In this document: positions 1-12,100 of the stretch, one piece after another
How positions within the stretch are numbered: position 1 is the stretch's first letter
Layout of the letters: every line of letters begins with the position of its first letter
Origin: Flaveria trinervia
Lineage: Eukaryota > Streptophyta > Magnoliopsida > Asterales > Asteraceae
Assembly (NCBI GenBank): GCA_025506515.1
Contig: CM046447.1
Span: 92,524,032-92,588,031 of the forward strand
DNA length: 64,000 nucleotides
Direction of reading: 5' to 3'
Notes under the pieces: generated by a model
The model's database searches: none
Told to the model about the DNA's origin: nothing
Seen by the model: only the letters and a program-made list of their open reading frames with translations
Program-made: the position numbers and the translations under genes

Positions 1-468
1 GCATCAATTACTTAATTACTTTAAACCTGCGAGCTCATCAACAATTTTGTTGACCATTTTGAGCATATCTTTTCAGGTGACAATGCTAATTGAAGATCTA
101 GGTGTGCTGCCTTAGTGGAGACCCCAAGATGCAATTTTAAGACTAAACATACTTGACAAACATACATTTTAGAAATCATTGTTGTAGTCTGCTTTGAACA
201 ACATTATTCAGTTGATACTTGTTCCCGGGTTGTGGAAAATACATTACAATATTATCATCTTTGTTTATATGAATCATATAACATGTTTATGCTTATGGCT
301 ATGTTTTCGTGAACATTGACTAAACACGACACAAGTCTTCTTTGTGTCGGGGGTCGTCATGACACGCTTGTCATCATTTATTATATTGCATCTCTATTGT
401 TTACCATGTGTTATGGCGATCCCGTCTCGTTACATCTCCGTGTTTCCGCTTTTAGCTGGGGTGTGACA
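1..468 (+). repeat. 5' LTR of the gypsy element (3' portion only)
   Basis: Matches the last part of the LTR at 5840-8326 and ends in the same GGGGTGTGACA. The two copies differ by scattered substitutions and a 7-base difference near 370 (extra TGTCATC-like bases here against about 8230), so the insertion is not brand new. Confidence 0.93.
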
Positions 469-471
469 GAC

Positions 472-491
472 TGGTATCAGAGCCATTGGTT
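472..491 (+). other. Primer binding site, initiator tRNA-Met type
   Basis: TGGTATCAGAGCCATTGG lies three bases after the LTR end (GAC spacer). This is the usual plant retrotransposon site complementary to the 3' end of initiator tRNA-Met. The following 0.57 kb to the gag start is leader; it holds a 98-codon open frame at 554-850 with no recognisable domain, which I do not call a gene. Confidence 0.9.
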
Positions 492-1065
492 ATAGAGAAT
501 TAGGCAATTCAATTGACCTAGACTATAACCTAGGAACCTTCATGTAGATTTGCATGCTAGGGTTGTGTGCATTTTATATCTCATACGTGTTCCTCATTAC
601 TTGTTCGTTATCTATCTGCCTTGTGATCTTTTCACCCTGTGAGAGAGCCTTTGTGCTCACTCTTTATGGGATGCTTCTATTGGATCTTCTGTTCCCTCTG
701 CGCCCTGAGTTGTTTTATCAAACCCGGGTATTAAACCCGAAGAGATCTTCACAGATCATGCTATTGCGCTTGACCACGGACATTAAGATTCACCCTGAGG
801 AGGTTGTGTCTGAAACCTCGAAAGAGGAGGAGATAGACAACCTTCGCTAGAATAAACGTGATTATATGCATGGATTTGCTATTATTATGATGGATTGATG
901 TTGGAACATTACCTATACATGGTGTGAGAACTACACGACTTGTATGTGATGCGTGTTAACAATAAGTGTGATATTAACTTGGAATGCTGGACTTGGATGA
1001 GTGGTATGGATAATCCACTTTGAAATGGATAGAGCTTATGTTTTTATTACTTTTATGATTAGAAT

Positions 1066-2360
1066 ATGCCGCCTCGAAGAGTTACCCGCAGCAACAGTAG
1101 CGGAAGTGAAGCCCCGAGAGGCAGAGGCAGAGGCAGAGGTAAAGCACCGAGAACAAGTGATGGCCCTGCCAGTAATAATCATGGAATAGGAAAATCTGAC
1201 ATGGCAGCTCTGATCGCTCAACAACTGGCCGCACTGATCCCGACTATCGTGGCCCAAGTAAGCTATGCTCTTCAGACCACCACCCCCAAGGGGATGGTGG
1301 CAATGATAATAAGGATAATGGAGAGAGAGGTCAAGGTGGAATTGAAACTGAAGTGGGCAATGGGAACCCGACTGGGAACGAGAGTAATCAGGAGACCGGG
1401 AATAGTGGAACAACCGGTAATGAGACTAGGGTTGTTAATACTAGAAGGGGATGTTCGTACAAGGAGTTGGCGGCCTACAAACTGAAAGAGTTTGATGGAA
1501 AAGGTGGAGCGATAGCTCTGACCAGATGGCTTGAGAAGATGGAGGCAGTGATCGATATCAGCGAGTGCCTCGACAACCAGAAGATTAAGTATGCCACGTG
1601 TTCACTACAGGGCAAAGCACTAACTTGGTGGAACACCCAGGTTCAGGCTAGGGGAAGAGAATTAGTGATGCAGATGTCATGGGATGAGTTTAAGGCCACT
1701 GAGGAATATTGCCCCCTCAACGAGAGGCAGAAACTGGAGCATGGATTCTGGAATCATGCTATGGTGGGGGCTGGGCAGGGTGCTTACACTGATCGTTTTC
1801 ACGAGTTGGCAAGATTGGTTCCACATCTGGTCACTCCGGAATCAAAGAGGATCGAGAGGTATATTTGGGGGCTTGCGCCTCAAATCCGGGCAATGGTAAC
1901 TGCAGCTGCTCCTGCTACGATCCAGAGCGCAATTCTGAAGGCTGGAGCTCTGACTGATGAGATGGTAAGAACAGGGGTTTTGGGAAGGGGAGCAGAGAAA
2001 AGAAAAGATGTTGGGGAAACAAGCCGGTCTGGTGCCGGGAAGTTTGACAAAAGGGCCAAGACAATCAGAAATTTTGTGGCCGTGACATAGGGTAAGAGAG
2101 AGTATGTTGGGCCGCACCCGAATGTGATAGGTGCAACTTCCATCATCCCCCAGCAATGTCGTGCCGGGTGTGCGTGAACTGTAGATGCCCGGGCATCTAG
2201 CAAAAGACTGCAGAGTGGCGCCGAATTTGGTGGCACCGGTCAATGCGGTTAACTCCGCCGGGAATGTCAGGGGCTGTTATGAGTGTGGAAGTCCCGACCA
2301 CTACACAAACATGTGCCCCAGACTGAATCGGGCATCGGGTCAACAAGGGAACAACCAGCA
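1066..2360 (+). pseudogene. Gypsy gag, frameshifted
   Basis: Capsid/nucleocapsid gene of the element. It opens at 1066 with MPPRRVTRSNS and an RGRGRGRG stretch, loses frame near 1292 (one G short in a G run) and continues from about 1353. The retrotransposon Gag core follows, with WLEKMEAV, LQGKALTWW and the WDEFK region at roughly 1520-1700. A TAG at 2088-2090 looks like a mutated CAG. Further one-base losses lie near 2118 and 2192. Two zinc knuckles remain: a degraded one near 2175-2205 (C..CPGHLAKDC) and an intact CYECGSPDHYTNMC at about 2277-2318. It cannot be translated through as written. Confidence 0.9.
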
Positions 2361-2442
2361 GCAGGTGATGGCCATAGCCAGAAATCAAGGCCCGACGAAT
2401 CAAGGAAATACAGCTCGGGGACGTGCATTTGTCATTGGAGCC

Positions 2443-5400
2443 AACGATGCCCATCAGGACCCGAATGTTGTCACGGGTACGCACTTACTCAATAATCATT
2501 TCGCATCTATATTATTTGATACTGGAGCAGACAATAGCTTTATATCTTCTGAGTTTGTGCAATTGCTTGATCTGAGTCCTAGTAGGCTAGAACTAGCTAC
2601 TCTATAGAAATGGCCAATAGTAGGGTTGTACAGGCCGATGAGATCATTAGAAAGTGATCGATGATATTGGAGGATCATGCCTTCGATATAGACTTGATAC
2701 CCTTTGAGTTAGGAAGTTTCGACGTGATTGTGGGAGTGGATTGGTTATCAAAACACGGAGCTGAGATTGTCTGTCGGGACAAAGTAGTACGAATCCCTAT
2801 GCCAAACGGGGAGTTGCTCAGAATTCAAGGAGAATGACTGGGAAGGAATCTAAAGCTTATCTCCTGCATGAAAACACACCGAAGTTTACAAAAGCAGTGC
2901 TACGCTTTTCTGGCTCATGTGGCAGAAAAGAAGGAAGAGGAGAGGAAATTAGCAGATATTCCAGTGGTACGGGACTACCCAGATGTATTCCCTAATGACT
3001 TGTCTGGTTTGCCTCCTCCACGATAGGTGGAATTTCGCATAGAGTTGGTCCCTGGAGCTACACCAGTAGCAAAGACGCCATATCGGTTAGCGCCATCTGA
3101 AATGCAAGAATTATCTAGTCAGTTACAGGAACTACTAGAGAAGGGTTTTATTCGGCCGAGTCACTCGCCATGGGGAGCACCAGTATTATTTGTCAAAAAG
3201 AAGGATGGGTCGTTCCGCATGTGTATCGATTACCATGAGTTGAACAAGTTAACCGTGAAGAATCGGTATCCTCCCCCCAGGATCGACAATCTGTTTGATC
3301 AGCTGCAGGGAGCTTCGTATTTCTCCAAGATCGACCTTCTTCCTGGATATCATCAATAAAAGGTTTTCGAGGATGACATACCAAAAACAGCGTTTAGAAC
3401 TCGTTATGGGCATTATGAGTTCTTGGTTATGCCATTTGGGTTGACTAACGCACCAGCAGTGTTTATGGATCTAATGAATCGGGTGTGTAAACCTTACCTG
3501 GATAAGTTTGTGATTGTATTCATAGAAGATATACTTATCTACTCCCGATCGAAATAGGATCATGAAGAACACCTTCGGGCAATACTGCAACTGTTATAGG
3601 AAGAGAAACTTTTCGCCAAGTTCTCGAAGTGTGAATTTTGGTTGCGGGAAGTGAAGTTTTTGGGTCACGTGGTTAACGAGGATGGGATTCATGTAGATCC
3701 AGCAAGATCGAAGCGGTGAAGAAATGGGATGCACCCCAGACACCTTCAGAGATACGACAATTCTTAGGATTGGCCGGGTACTATCGTCGCTTCATCGTGA
3801 ATTTTTCAAGGATCGCTCAACTGTTAACGTTGTTGACTCAGAAAGACAAGAAGTTTGATTGGGGACATGCACAAGAACAAGCGTTCCAAACGTTGAAAGA
3901 GAAGTTGTGCAACGCCCCGATATTGTCCCTCCCGGATGGAACCAATGATTTTATGGTATACTGCGATGCTTCACATCAAGAATTGGGATGTGTACTAATG
4001 CAGAAGGATAAGGTGATTGCCTACGCTTCGCGACAAATTAAGGTGCACGAAAAGAACTATACAACCCATGATTTGGAGTTGGGCGCTGTAGTATTTACAC
4101 TTAAGATATGGAGGCATTACCTGTATGGAACCAAATGCATCATCTACGTAGATCATAAGAGCCTCCAACATATCCTGGATCAAAAGGCACTTAATATGCG
4201 ACAACGACGTTGGGTAGAACTACTTAGCGACTACGATTGTGAAATCCGATATCATCCGGGGAAAGCTAACGTGGTGGCTGATGCTTTAAGTCACAAAGAA
4301 CGTGTGAAACCACTACGTGCTCGAGCGTTAGGATTGACTATTCAAACAAATTTGAAATCTCAGATCCAAATTGCACAAAGTGAGGCATTGAAAGAAGAAA
4401 ACCTTGCGGGAGAAGAATTCCGAGGGTTGGATAAACAAATGAGTTGCAAGGATGACGGTATACAGTACTTCTTGGATCGTATATGGGTACCCAGATGGGG
4501 AGGTGTACGTGCCTTGGTCATGGATGAAGCACACAAGACACGGTATTCTATTCATCCTGGTGCAGACAAGATGTACCATGATCTTAAGGATCTGTACTGG
4601 TGGCCAGGCATGAAGAAAGACATTGCTATGTACGTAAGCAGATGCTTAACATGCTCGAAAGTTAAAGCTGAACATCAGAAACCATCGGGATTATTACAGC
4701 AACCTGAAATTCCCGAGTGGAAATTAGAGAATATAGCCATGGATTTTATTACCAAACTCCCTAGAACAAGCAGCGGGCATGACTCGATATGGGTCATAGT
4801 GAATCGAATGACGAAATCAGCACATTTCTTGCCGATCCGAGAAGACTACAAAATGAATAAGTTGGCGAGATTGTACATAAAAGAGGTCGTGACAAGACAC
4901 GGAGTGTCGGTGTCGATCATATCCGACCGTGACAGCCGATTTACTACACCATTTTGGCAGACACTACAGAAAGCGATGGGCACTCGGTTAGATATGAGTA
5001 CCGCCTATCACCCTCAGACGGATAGCAAAAGTGAACGTACTATACAAACGTTGGAAGACATGCTGAGGGCGTGTGTAATCGAATTTGGTGGTAGTTGGGA
5101 CACTCATTTACCGTTGATTGAGTTATCTTACAACAATAGCTACCATACGAGCATTGGATGTGCTCCATTCGAAGCGTTGTATGGGAGGAAATACAGATCT
5201 CCCGTTTGTTGGGCCGAGATTGGTGAAAGTTAGTTAACAAGCCCAGGGATCATTCAAGAAACAACCGACAAGATTTTCCAAATCAAAGATAGACTAAAGG
5301 CTGCTAGAGACCGTCAAAAGAGCTATGCCGACAACCGTTAGAAGCCTCTACAATTTAACATTGGGGATCGAGTTTTACTCAAGGTCTCTCCTTGGAAAGG

Positions 5401-5806
5401 AATTGTTCGGTTTGGAAAGAAAGGGAAGTTAGCCCCAAGATACGTAGGACCATTCGAGATTACAGAAAGAATTGGTCCAGTGGCTTACCGATTAAGGTTA
5501 CCACAAGTACTCAGCGGTATACATGATACTTTCCACGTGTCGAATCTCAAGAAGTGTTTGGCTGGCGAATCCCTTCACGTACCAATTGAGGACATCCAGA
5601 TTGACAAAAAGCTTCATTTTGTTGAGGAACCCATTGAGATCATGGATCGAAAGGTCAAGCAATTGAAGAGCAGTAGAATACCAATTGTCTGCGTGAGATG
5701 GAATTCAAAACGAGGGCCAGAGTTTACATGGGAACGGGAAGACCAGATGAAACTTAAATATCCACATCTATTCGAGGATGACACTCTTGGACCTAACTCC
5801 TGCTGA
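2443..5806 (+). pseudogene. Gypsy pol: protease, RT, RNase H, integrase, chromodomain-like tail
   Basis: The protease active site DTGA is at 2518-2529. Reverse transcriptase covers about 3027-3715 (GFIRPSHSPWGAP, MCIDYHELN, VMPFGLTNAP); its catalytic box reads FIED instead of the usual FIDD (Glu codon 3525-3527). RNase H begins near 3940 (VYCDASHQELG). Integrase at about 4545-5230 has the HHCC finger (H..H then CLTC), the D of AMDFI, the D of SDRDSRF and an E in SERTIQTLE. A C-terminal stretch at 5625-5770 with FTWEREDQM resembles a chromodomain. In-frame stops at 2605, 2656, about 2835, 3024, 3357, 3555, 3597, 5231 and 5338, plus a one-base loss near 3704, make it inactive. Confidence 0.93.
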
Positions 5807-6214
5807 ATTTCGGGACGAAAGTCTCTCAACTGGGGATACTGTGACATTCGTCACCACAAGGTCCGTCATTAATGTGGCTTCCGTTAACTTTTCTTTGATC
5901 GTTCATTCCTCATCCTTATAAATTATTCGTGTGGATATTATACTTGCTTTATCATCTTTATGCTTGTGATTTCATCGTGAACGTATGCTATCTTTAAAAC
6001 TTTTACAATTTTCATTATCATTATCCTTAAATATGCCATTTTTATACAATAGTATTGTTATTAATAAAACCATTTTTAAGATACCAATAACATTAAATAC
6101 ATCTTTATTATAATATAATTAGCCTAATTAAGTCGTTTTCAACCGAAACAAATTTAAGAATTCGGGGATTTAAGTGCAGGGACTAAATGTGTCATTTTTC
6201 AAACTTAGGCTGGG

Positions 6215-6222
6215 TATATAAA
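6215..6222 (+). promoter_or_regulatory. TATA box in the gypsy LTR
   Basis: TATATAAA in the context GGGTATATAAACCCC, about 375 bases into the LTR, followed by a CT-rich stretch at 6245-6295. This is the expected place for the U3/R promoter of a plant LTR. No transcript evidence is available. Confidence 0.6.
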
Positions 6223-6609
6223 CCCCATTTCCCAGCCCTAGCTTCATTCTTCATCTTCTTCTTCTTCATCCTCTTCTTCACTTTTCACCTCCTTCATTGC
6301 ACAAAAACCGCCACGTTTCCTCACGTTTTCATCGTCTAGACTTTGACTACAACAGAGTCTACTCCATTCTTGCAGGTAGACGACCTTGGTTGCCCCTTTT
6401 GTTGGTCGTTTTCTCCTGCCCATTTAGGGTTTCAGGTGTTCGGGTCCAACCCGAACACATGAGGTCGTGTGGGTGCATGTGATGTCTTTCTGCGTGTTCT
6501 TCTTGTTTGAGTGTGTTTATAGTGTGTTTCTGGAAGTCCTTGTGGTATAAAACTCGTGCACGGAGCAGCTGAAGGCTTCTTTGCACTTCTGCAGTCACGA
6601 ATCTACCAT

Positions 6610-6985
6610 TCTGGGCGACTGAGTTGTGCAACTGGGTATGTCGTGCGACTGTGTCTTCGGGTGACTGAGTTGTGCGACTGGGTATGTCGTGCAACCGAGT
6701 CGTGCGATCGAATGATGTTTGCGATTATGCGTGTATCGCACGACTGAAAGCCAATCGTACGAATGGAGGTTCAGTCGTACGAATGAAGCTGATTCATACA
6801 AATGAAGGTTGATTCGTGCACATGGAGGTTGAGTCGTGTGATGGGTGTTGTGTGGTACGACTGGATGCTAAGTCGCACGAATGAAGGCTCAATCATACGA
6901 ATGAAGTTGATTCGTACGAATGAGGGTTGATTCGTGCGGATGGAGTGTTGAGTCATGCGTCTGGTCCTGTCATGCGACTGAAGTT
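6610..6985 (+). repeat. Degenerate minisatellite inside the 3' LTR
   Basis: About fifteen imperfect units of roughly 20-24 bases, built on TCGTACGAATGAAGGTTGAT with variants GTCGTGCGACTG. The left part (6610-6710) is richer in GTGCGACTGGGTATGTC; the right part uses CGTACGAATG. Many units contain the palindrome CGTACG. It sits downstream of the TATA box, so would be in the transcribed R/U5 part of the LTR. Confidence 0.75.
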
Positions 6986-8326
6986 GCTGTGTGTGAATTA
7001 CTTCTTTTATGTCGTGTGATGTTAAGGTGACATCGACACGGTTGCCATTGCTAAATTACAAAGATTAAAGTCAACGCTATCAAATCTACTAATGCTATTC
7101 CAAATCAAATCAACCTAACATTTTACAATTATCAACAACCGATTCGTGACTACTAATATTTACCAAATACTTCTCTAATAACAATGGAACTTTTACACAA
7201 ATATCATTGGCAATGGCGACAGTTTCTAGTACTTGGATCTACATAAGATCTAATACGTGTGTCCGATTGTGTGTGTTACACACGACCGAACCGATACAAC
7301 CCGAACCGACCGCGTCGCTATTTACTTTATACATACCATTAATGCTTAACTATAACTGTCAGTAGGTGTTTGACCGTTTATTACATACAACATTCGGGAA
7401 ACTTGATCATTCATACTTACCACTTAACAAGTGAGTTTCGTGGCCCCATTTTATGCTTATACAACTTTTTAAACATTTACAAACTTGGGGTAAAAGTATG
7501 CTCACCCATTTTCATTATGATGTACAACTTACATACAATTTACATACTTGGGATTAACGTGCTACTGTTTTGTGAACACTTATCTGATACATGCTTGAGT
7601 TCGCTGTGTGGTACTTTTTTTACAACCATTTAATTCCGGTGTTGGAACCGACGGATAGGTATTGGTAGTACTACTAGGTTGACACCCCCACCCTTGTTTG
7701 TTGGTATACTAGTTAGTACCAACAGTAGCCAGGAACAGGCCTTGGGTGAATATATTCATACAAGATTCTATGTGTACGTCGTTCGGTTTGGTTGTAAAGC
7801 TCATTCTCATGTGATTTTGCTTACTTATAATTGTATTCACGGTATTCCACAACAATTACTATACAACATCAATTACTTAATTACTTTAAACTTGCGAGCT
7901 CACCAACAATTTTGTTGACCATTTTGAGCGTATCTTTTCAGGTGACAATGCTAATTGAAGATCTAGGTGTGCTGCCTTAGTGGAGACCCTAGGATGCATT
8001 TTTGAGACTAAACATACTTGACAAACATACATTTTGGAAATAATTGTTGTAGTCTGCTTTAAACAACATTATTCTGTTGATACTTGTTCCCGGGTTGTGG
8101 AAAATACATTACAATATTATCATCTTTGTTTATATGAATCATATAACATGTTTATGCTTATGGCTATGTTGTCGTGAATATTGACTAAACACGACACAAG
8201 TCTCCTTTGTGTCGGGTGTCGTCATGACACGCTATTTATTATATTGCATCTCTATTGTTTACCATGTGTTATGGCGATCCCGTCTCGTTACATCCCCGTG
8301 TTTCCGCTTTTAGCTGGGGTGTGACA

Positions 8327-8895
8327 CCCCGATTGCGAGGTTGATAGGTACGCTGAAGTTGAGCATTAAACGCAACAGTAGGGGTAGTGGAGGCATGAAT
8401 AAATCGAAGGAATAGTTCATGATTTTCAGCTTGGATGAGAAGGTCTCAAAATGACGATGATGGCTTGGAGGTGCGGGTAACAGTGGAGAATGTCTCAAAA
8501 GTGGGTCCTAAACCATATAAGAACCAGTGTAGTTTGTCGGTTTCATCGACATGGTGACCGATAACAGCAAGTTGATCACACAGGCCCTTGAATTTGCGGC
8601 CAAAGTTGGAGACAAAGGAGGTGCCTTTGACGGTGGTACGAAGAGAATCACGAATTGAACACGCTCTATGGATGTTGTGCTATAGGCAGACTCAAGGGCA
8701 ACCCAAACCTGCCGAGCGGTGGATAGCCTAACAATTTCAACAATGGCTTATTCAGATAGGGAGGAATGCAGAATGATAATCATCTTTTGGTTAGCAGAGA
8801 ACCATGAAGAATATAGAGGATTTGGGATGGGTTTATCACCTTGGGTAATTTCAACAGGGGGTATGGTAGAAGATCCATCAACATGGGATAGTAAA
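8327..8895 (-). pseudogene. Copia gag (UBN2-type) fragment, second part
   Basis: On the minus strand the sequence reads LSHVDGSSTIPP, then YSSWFSANQKM, then TARQVWVALESAYS, then RDSLRTTVKG, FGRKFKGLCDQLAVIGH and LHWFLYGLGPTFETF. This is the order of a Ty1/copia Gag (UBN2 family). It needs several frame changes and contains stops, so it is not functional. The first part of the same gene is at 13523-13657. Confidence 0.85.
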
Positions 8896-9103
8896 TATTA
8901 AGGAAATTACGCATTGAATGCATATGATTGTATTTTCATGTATACCTTAAGCTATATTTAGACGATTATTGTGTTTGTTATTGTTAATCATAGAATTAGC
9001 CTTAGATCACTCCTTCCATTATATGTATGATTAAAAATGGCTTTTATAGCCTTTGTATATTGTCTTGTAATGCAAGCTTTTCATTCAGTAAACAAATTTG
9101 ATT
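8896..9103 (+). repeat. 5' LTR of the inner copia element
   Basis: About 208 bp, pairing with 13307-13517 by shared stretches such as TACCTTAAGCTATATTTAGA and TGTCTTGTAATGCAAGC. The primer site begins three bases after its end. Confidence 0.88.
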
Positions 9104-9198
9104 ATATGGTATCAAGAGCTTCCATCTCAAACGAGAATTAAATTGATCCTACTGCACCTTTTTTTTCTTTTGATCAACAACCTCTCCAATCTCCTCCC

Positions 9199-12100
9199 AT
9201 GGCACCAATCACAGTTATTCAACTCACAACCTTTACGCACTTTAACATCACCCTCACCTCTGATAATTTTCCAATATGGCGCAAGCACGTATACTCGACT
9301 CTGATTAGCCTCGATCTGCTTCACTTCGTCACCGGAACCAAGCCAACTCCGACAGAATTTCTAAATGCCAAAGCCACCAAACCTAACCCGACCACTACCC
9401 ATGGTTCTGGCAGGATCAAATCATCCTAGCGGCTCTTCTAGGCAGTTGTTCACCCACCATTCAACCGATGATTGCATCGGCCGACACAGCCCAGAAGCAT
9501 GGGAACGATAGGTCACCGGTTATGTGAACCCATCTCGGTCTCGCGTCATATCGCTAAAATCCAAACTCGCATCGAACCCCAAAGGTACTCGCACTGTCAC
9601 GGAGTACTTACATGACATGAAATCAACCGCGGACGAACTCGCACTCATTCAAAACCCGGTAAAAATGTGGCACAATCACTTCGACTCCTTGATACAAAAC
9701 TCACCTTTTCCGAACTCTTTGAGAAACTTGTGTATTTTGAAAGGGAACTCCAACAGACCACTATTGTGCCACCCATCATGGCTACAACCAATTTCACACA
9801 AAAACACTCAAGGTCTAATTCAAAACTCGCAAACAACAGATGTAACATGCAAAGCAACTTCAACAAACCATCCCATAACCAATGGTCAAATGGCTCCAAC
9901 TTCAATAATGGTAACCGTGATTCCTATACCTATATCACTGTCAATATTGTAATTTTGCAGGGCACGAGGCGAAAGAGTGTCGCAAACTCGCTTGGTTTCT
10001 CCATGAAAATCATGTTACCATAGGTTCTTCTATGACCCAAAGCAAGGCTTCACCAATTTCTAATGTCACAACATCATCCTATATATTTGATATGGGAGCT
10101 TCCAATCATGTCGATCTGGATCGTGCATCCTTTCAATCCGTATCCGAGTATGGCAGACCGGATGAAATTGTTCTTGCCAATGGTAATGCCCTTTTTATAA
10201 CTCATATTGGTCAAACACATCTTTCAACATCCAAAGGCTCTCTTTCCTTAAAAGATGTTTTATGTGTTCCCCAATTCAAAAATAAACTCATTTCAGTTGC
10301 AAAATTATGTAAGACTAACCAAGTTTCCGTGGAATTTGTTCCCACTCATTTCTTTGTCAAGGATCTTTGAGCGAGGGCTCGAATCATACGGGGCGAGAAT
10401 TACCTTTATGTTTACTATGCAAGCCTTCCATCCCAACCCCAAATAAATGTGGTATCCACCACATCGCCTCTTGATTGACATCACAAACTCGGGCACCCTT
10501 CAATTCGGATTCTCAAGAAACTAGCCAAATGTTTAGGCTTGCATTTTAATGTATTGAATTTTCATTGTAATTCGTGTTCCATCAATAAAAGTCACAAAGT
10601 TTATTTTGGCACAAACTCATTTACTACTACAAAACCCTTACAATTAATATACTCGGATGTTTGGAGACCGGTACAAAAATCAATAGATGTTTTCACTTAT
10701 TATGTGATTTTTGTTGACTTTCACACAAAATATATTTGGTTATATCCAATGAAAAACAAATCTGATGTCTCCATTTTGTTTTCACAATTCAAATTGCTAA
10801 TTGAATTTTTTAAAACACCTTTAATCTCTCTATTCACAAACAATCGTGGAGAATATATTGGACTTACCGCCTATCTTCAAGCTCAAGGTATTTCTCATTT
10901 CACAACTCCACTGCATACCCTGGAACAAAATGATGTCGCCTAACGACGTCATCGCCACATTGTGGAAACTGGTTTATCACTCCTTTACTATGCTCACATT
11001 CTCTCCTTTTGGACACATGCTTTTCAAACAGTTGTTTACCTCATAAATCATCTACCCACTCCAATCCTTAACTTCAAGTGTCCATATTCCATTCTTTACA
11101 AACAAGAATCAACCTACACCAAACTCAAAACTTTTGGATGCTTATGTTATCCGCGGATTCGCCCATATGCAAACTCCAAACTTCACCCTCGCTTTAAAAA
11201 ATGTGTGTTTTTAGGCTACTCTTCATCAAGATCGGCCTACAAATGCTATGATTGCACAAATCGACGTCTATACCACTCTAGACATGTGGAATTCATTGAT
11301 ACTAATTTTCCTTTTGAATCTCAACAACACTCCTCGACCATTCCCTCTGTTGACCAATTCTTTGGTAACCCTCTAATCCAATCCGCTCCATAGGCCCAAC
11401 AACCCATTTATTCTTCCTCACCCCCACCAATTCACCTAGTCCAGTCCACACAGACCCCACCAGGCTCATTCGACCAACCTATACCACCTCAAACTTCTTC
11501 TCCTATTTTCCCAGTTCTCTCCAACACGTCCTCCCCTGCCAACATTCCTAACACCCACACTCTTACTCAAAATGACATTGAATCCCCTACGTTGACTCGA
11601 TCCCCAAACACCAATGACTCTCACATAATTTCCTTATCCACTGCACCTTCATTTTCATCTTTTTCTACCTCTTCGACCACCTTACCTTCTCCCCCACACA
11701 CCTGTAAACCAAATTCAAAATATTATAATTCTAATTTATTAATAACACTACCATTCATCTGATTTCTTCAACACTTGAACCAACAACTCACAATCAAGCC
11801 TTAAAAGATCCTGAGTGGTGCAAGGCGATGGACAATGAGTTTAAAGCTCTTCTAAAAAACGCCACATGGGAACTTGTCCCTCCTTCACAACACAAACCTA
11901 TCGGTTACAAATGGGTATTTCACATCAAACGGCGTCCAAACGAGTCTATTGAGAAGTACAAGGCACGTTTAGTTGCCAAGGGATTCCTTCAAGAATATGG
12001 AAAGGATTAATTTGAAACGTTTAGTACAGTAACTCAACCCGTCATTATTTATACGGTCCTTGTCATTGCCTTATCTCAAAACTGGCCCATCCGACAACTA

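Larger units (their letters stand above)
1..8326 (+). mobile_element. Ty3/gypsy LTR retrotransposon, 5' LTR cut by window edge
   Basis: Seen: bases 1-468 recur with few differences at about 7866-8326, so they are the tail of a 5' LTR and a full 3' LTR lies at 5840-8326. A tRNA-Met type primer site follows the 5' LTR after 3 bases. Between the LTRs the domain order is Gag, CCHC knuckles, protease, reverse transcriptase, RNase H, integrase, which is the gypsy order (integrase last). A chromodomain-like tail closes the polyprotein, suggesting a chromovirus (inference). Coding regions are broken by stops and frameshifts. The element sits in the gag of an antisense copia element (flank from 8327). 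The left target duplication is outside the window. Confidence 0.95.
5840..8326 (+). repeat. 3' LTR of the gypsy element (2,487 bp)
   Basis: Starts TGTGACATTCG and ends GGGGTGTGACA, sharing the TGTGACA terminus. The preceding bases CAACTGGGGATAC hold only a short purine tract as polypurine primer. The element body ends with the pol stop at 5806, so the LTR follows after about 33 bases. It carries a TATA box, a degenerate tandem array and no credible gene. Confidence 0.92.

Noticed and set aside
554..850. 98-codon open frame in the gypsy leader
   Set aside because: Hydrophobic, no known domain, in the untranslated leader between primer site and gag.
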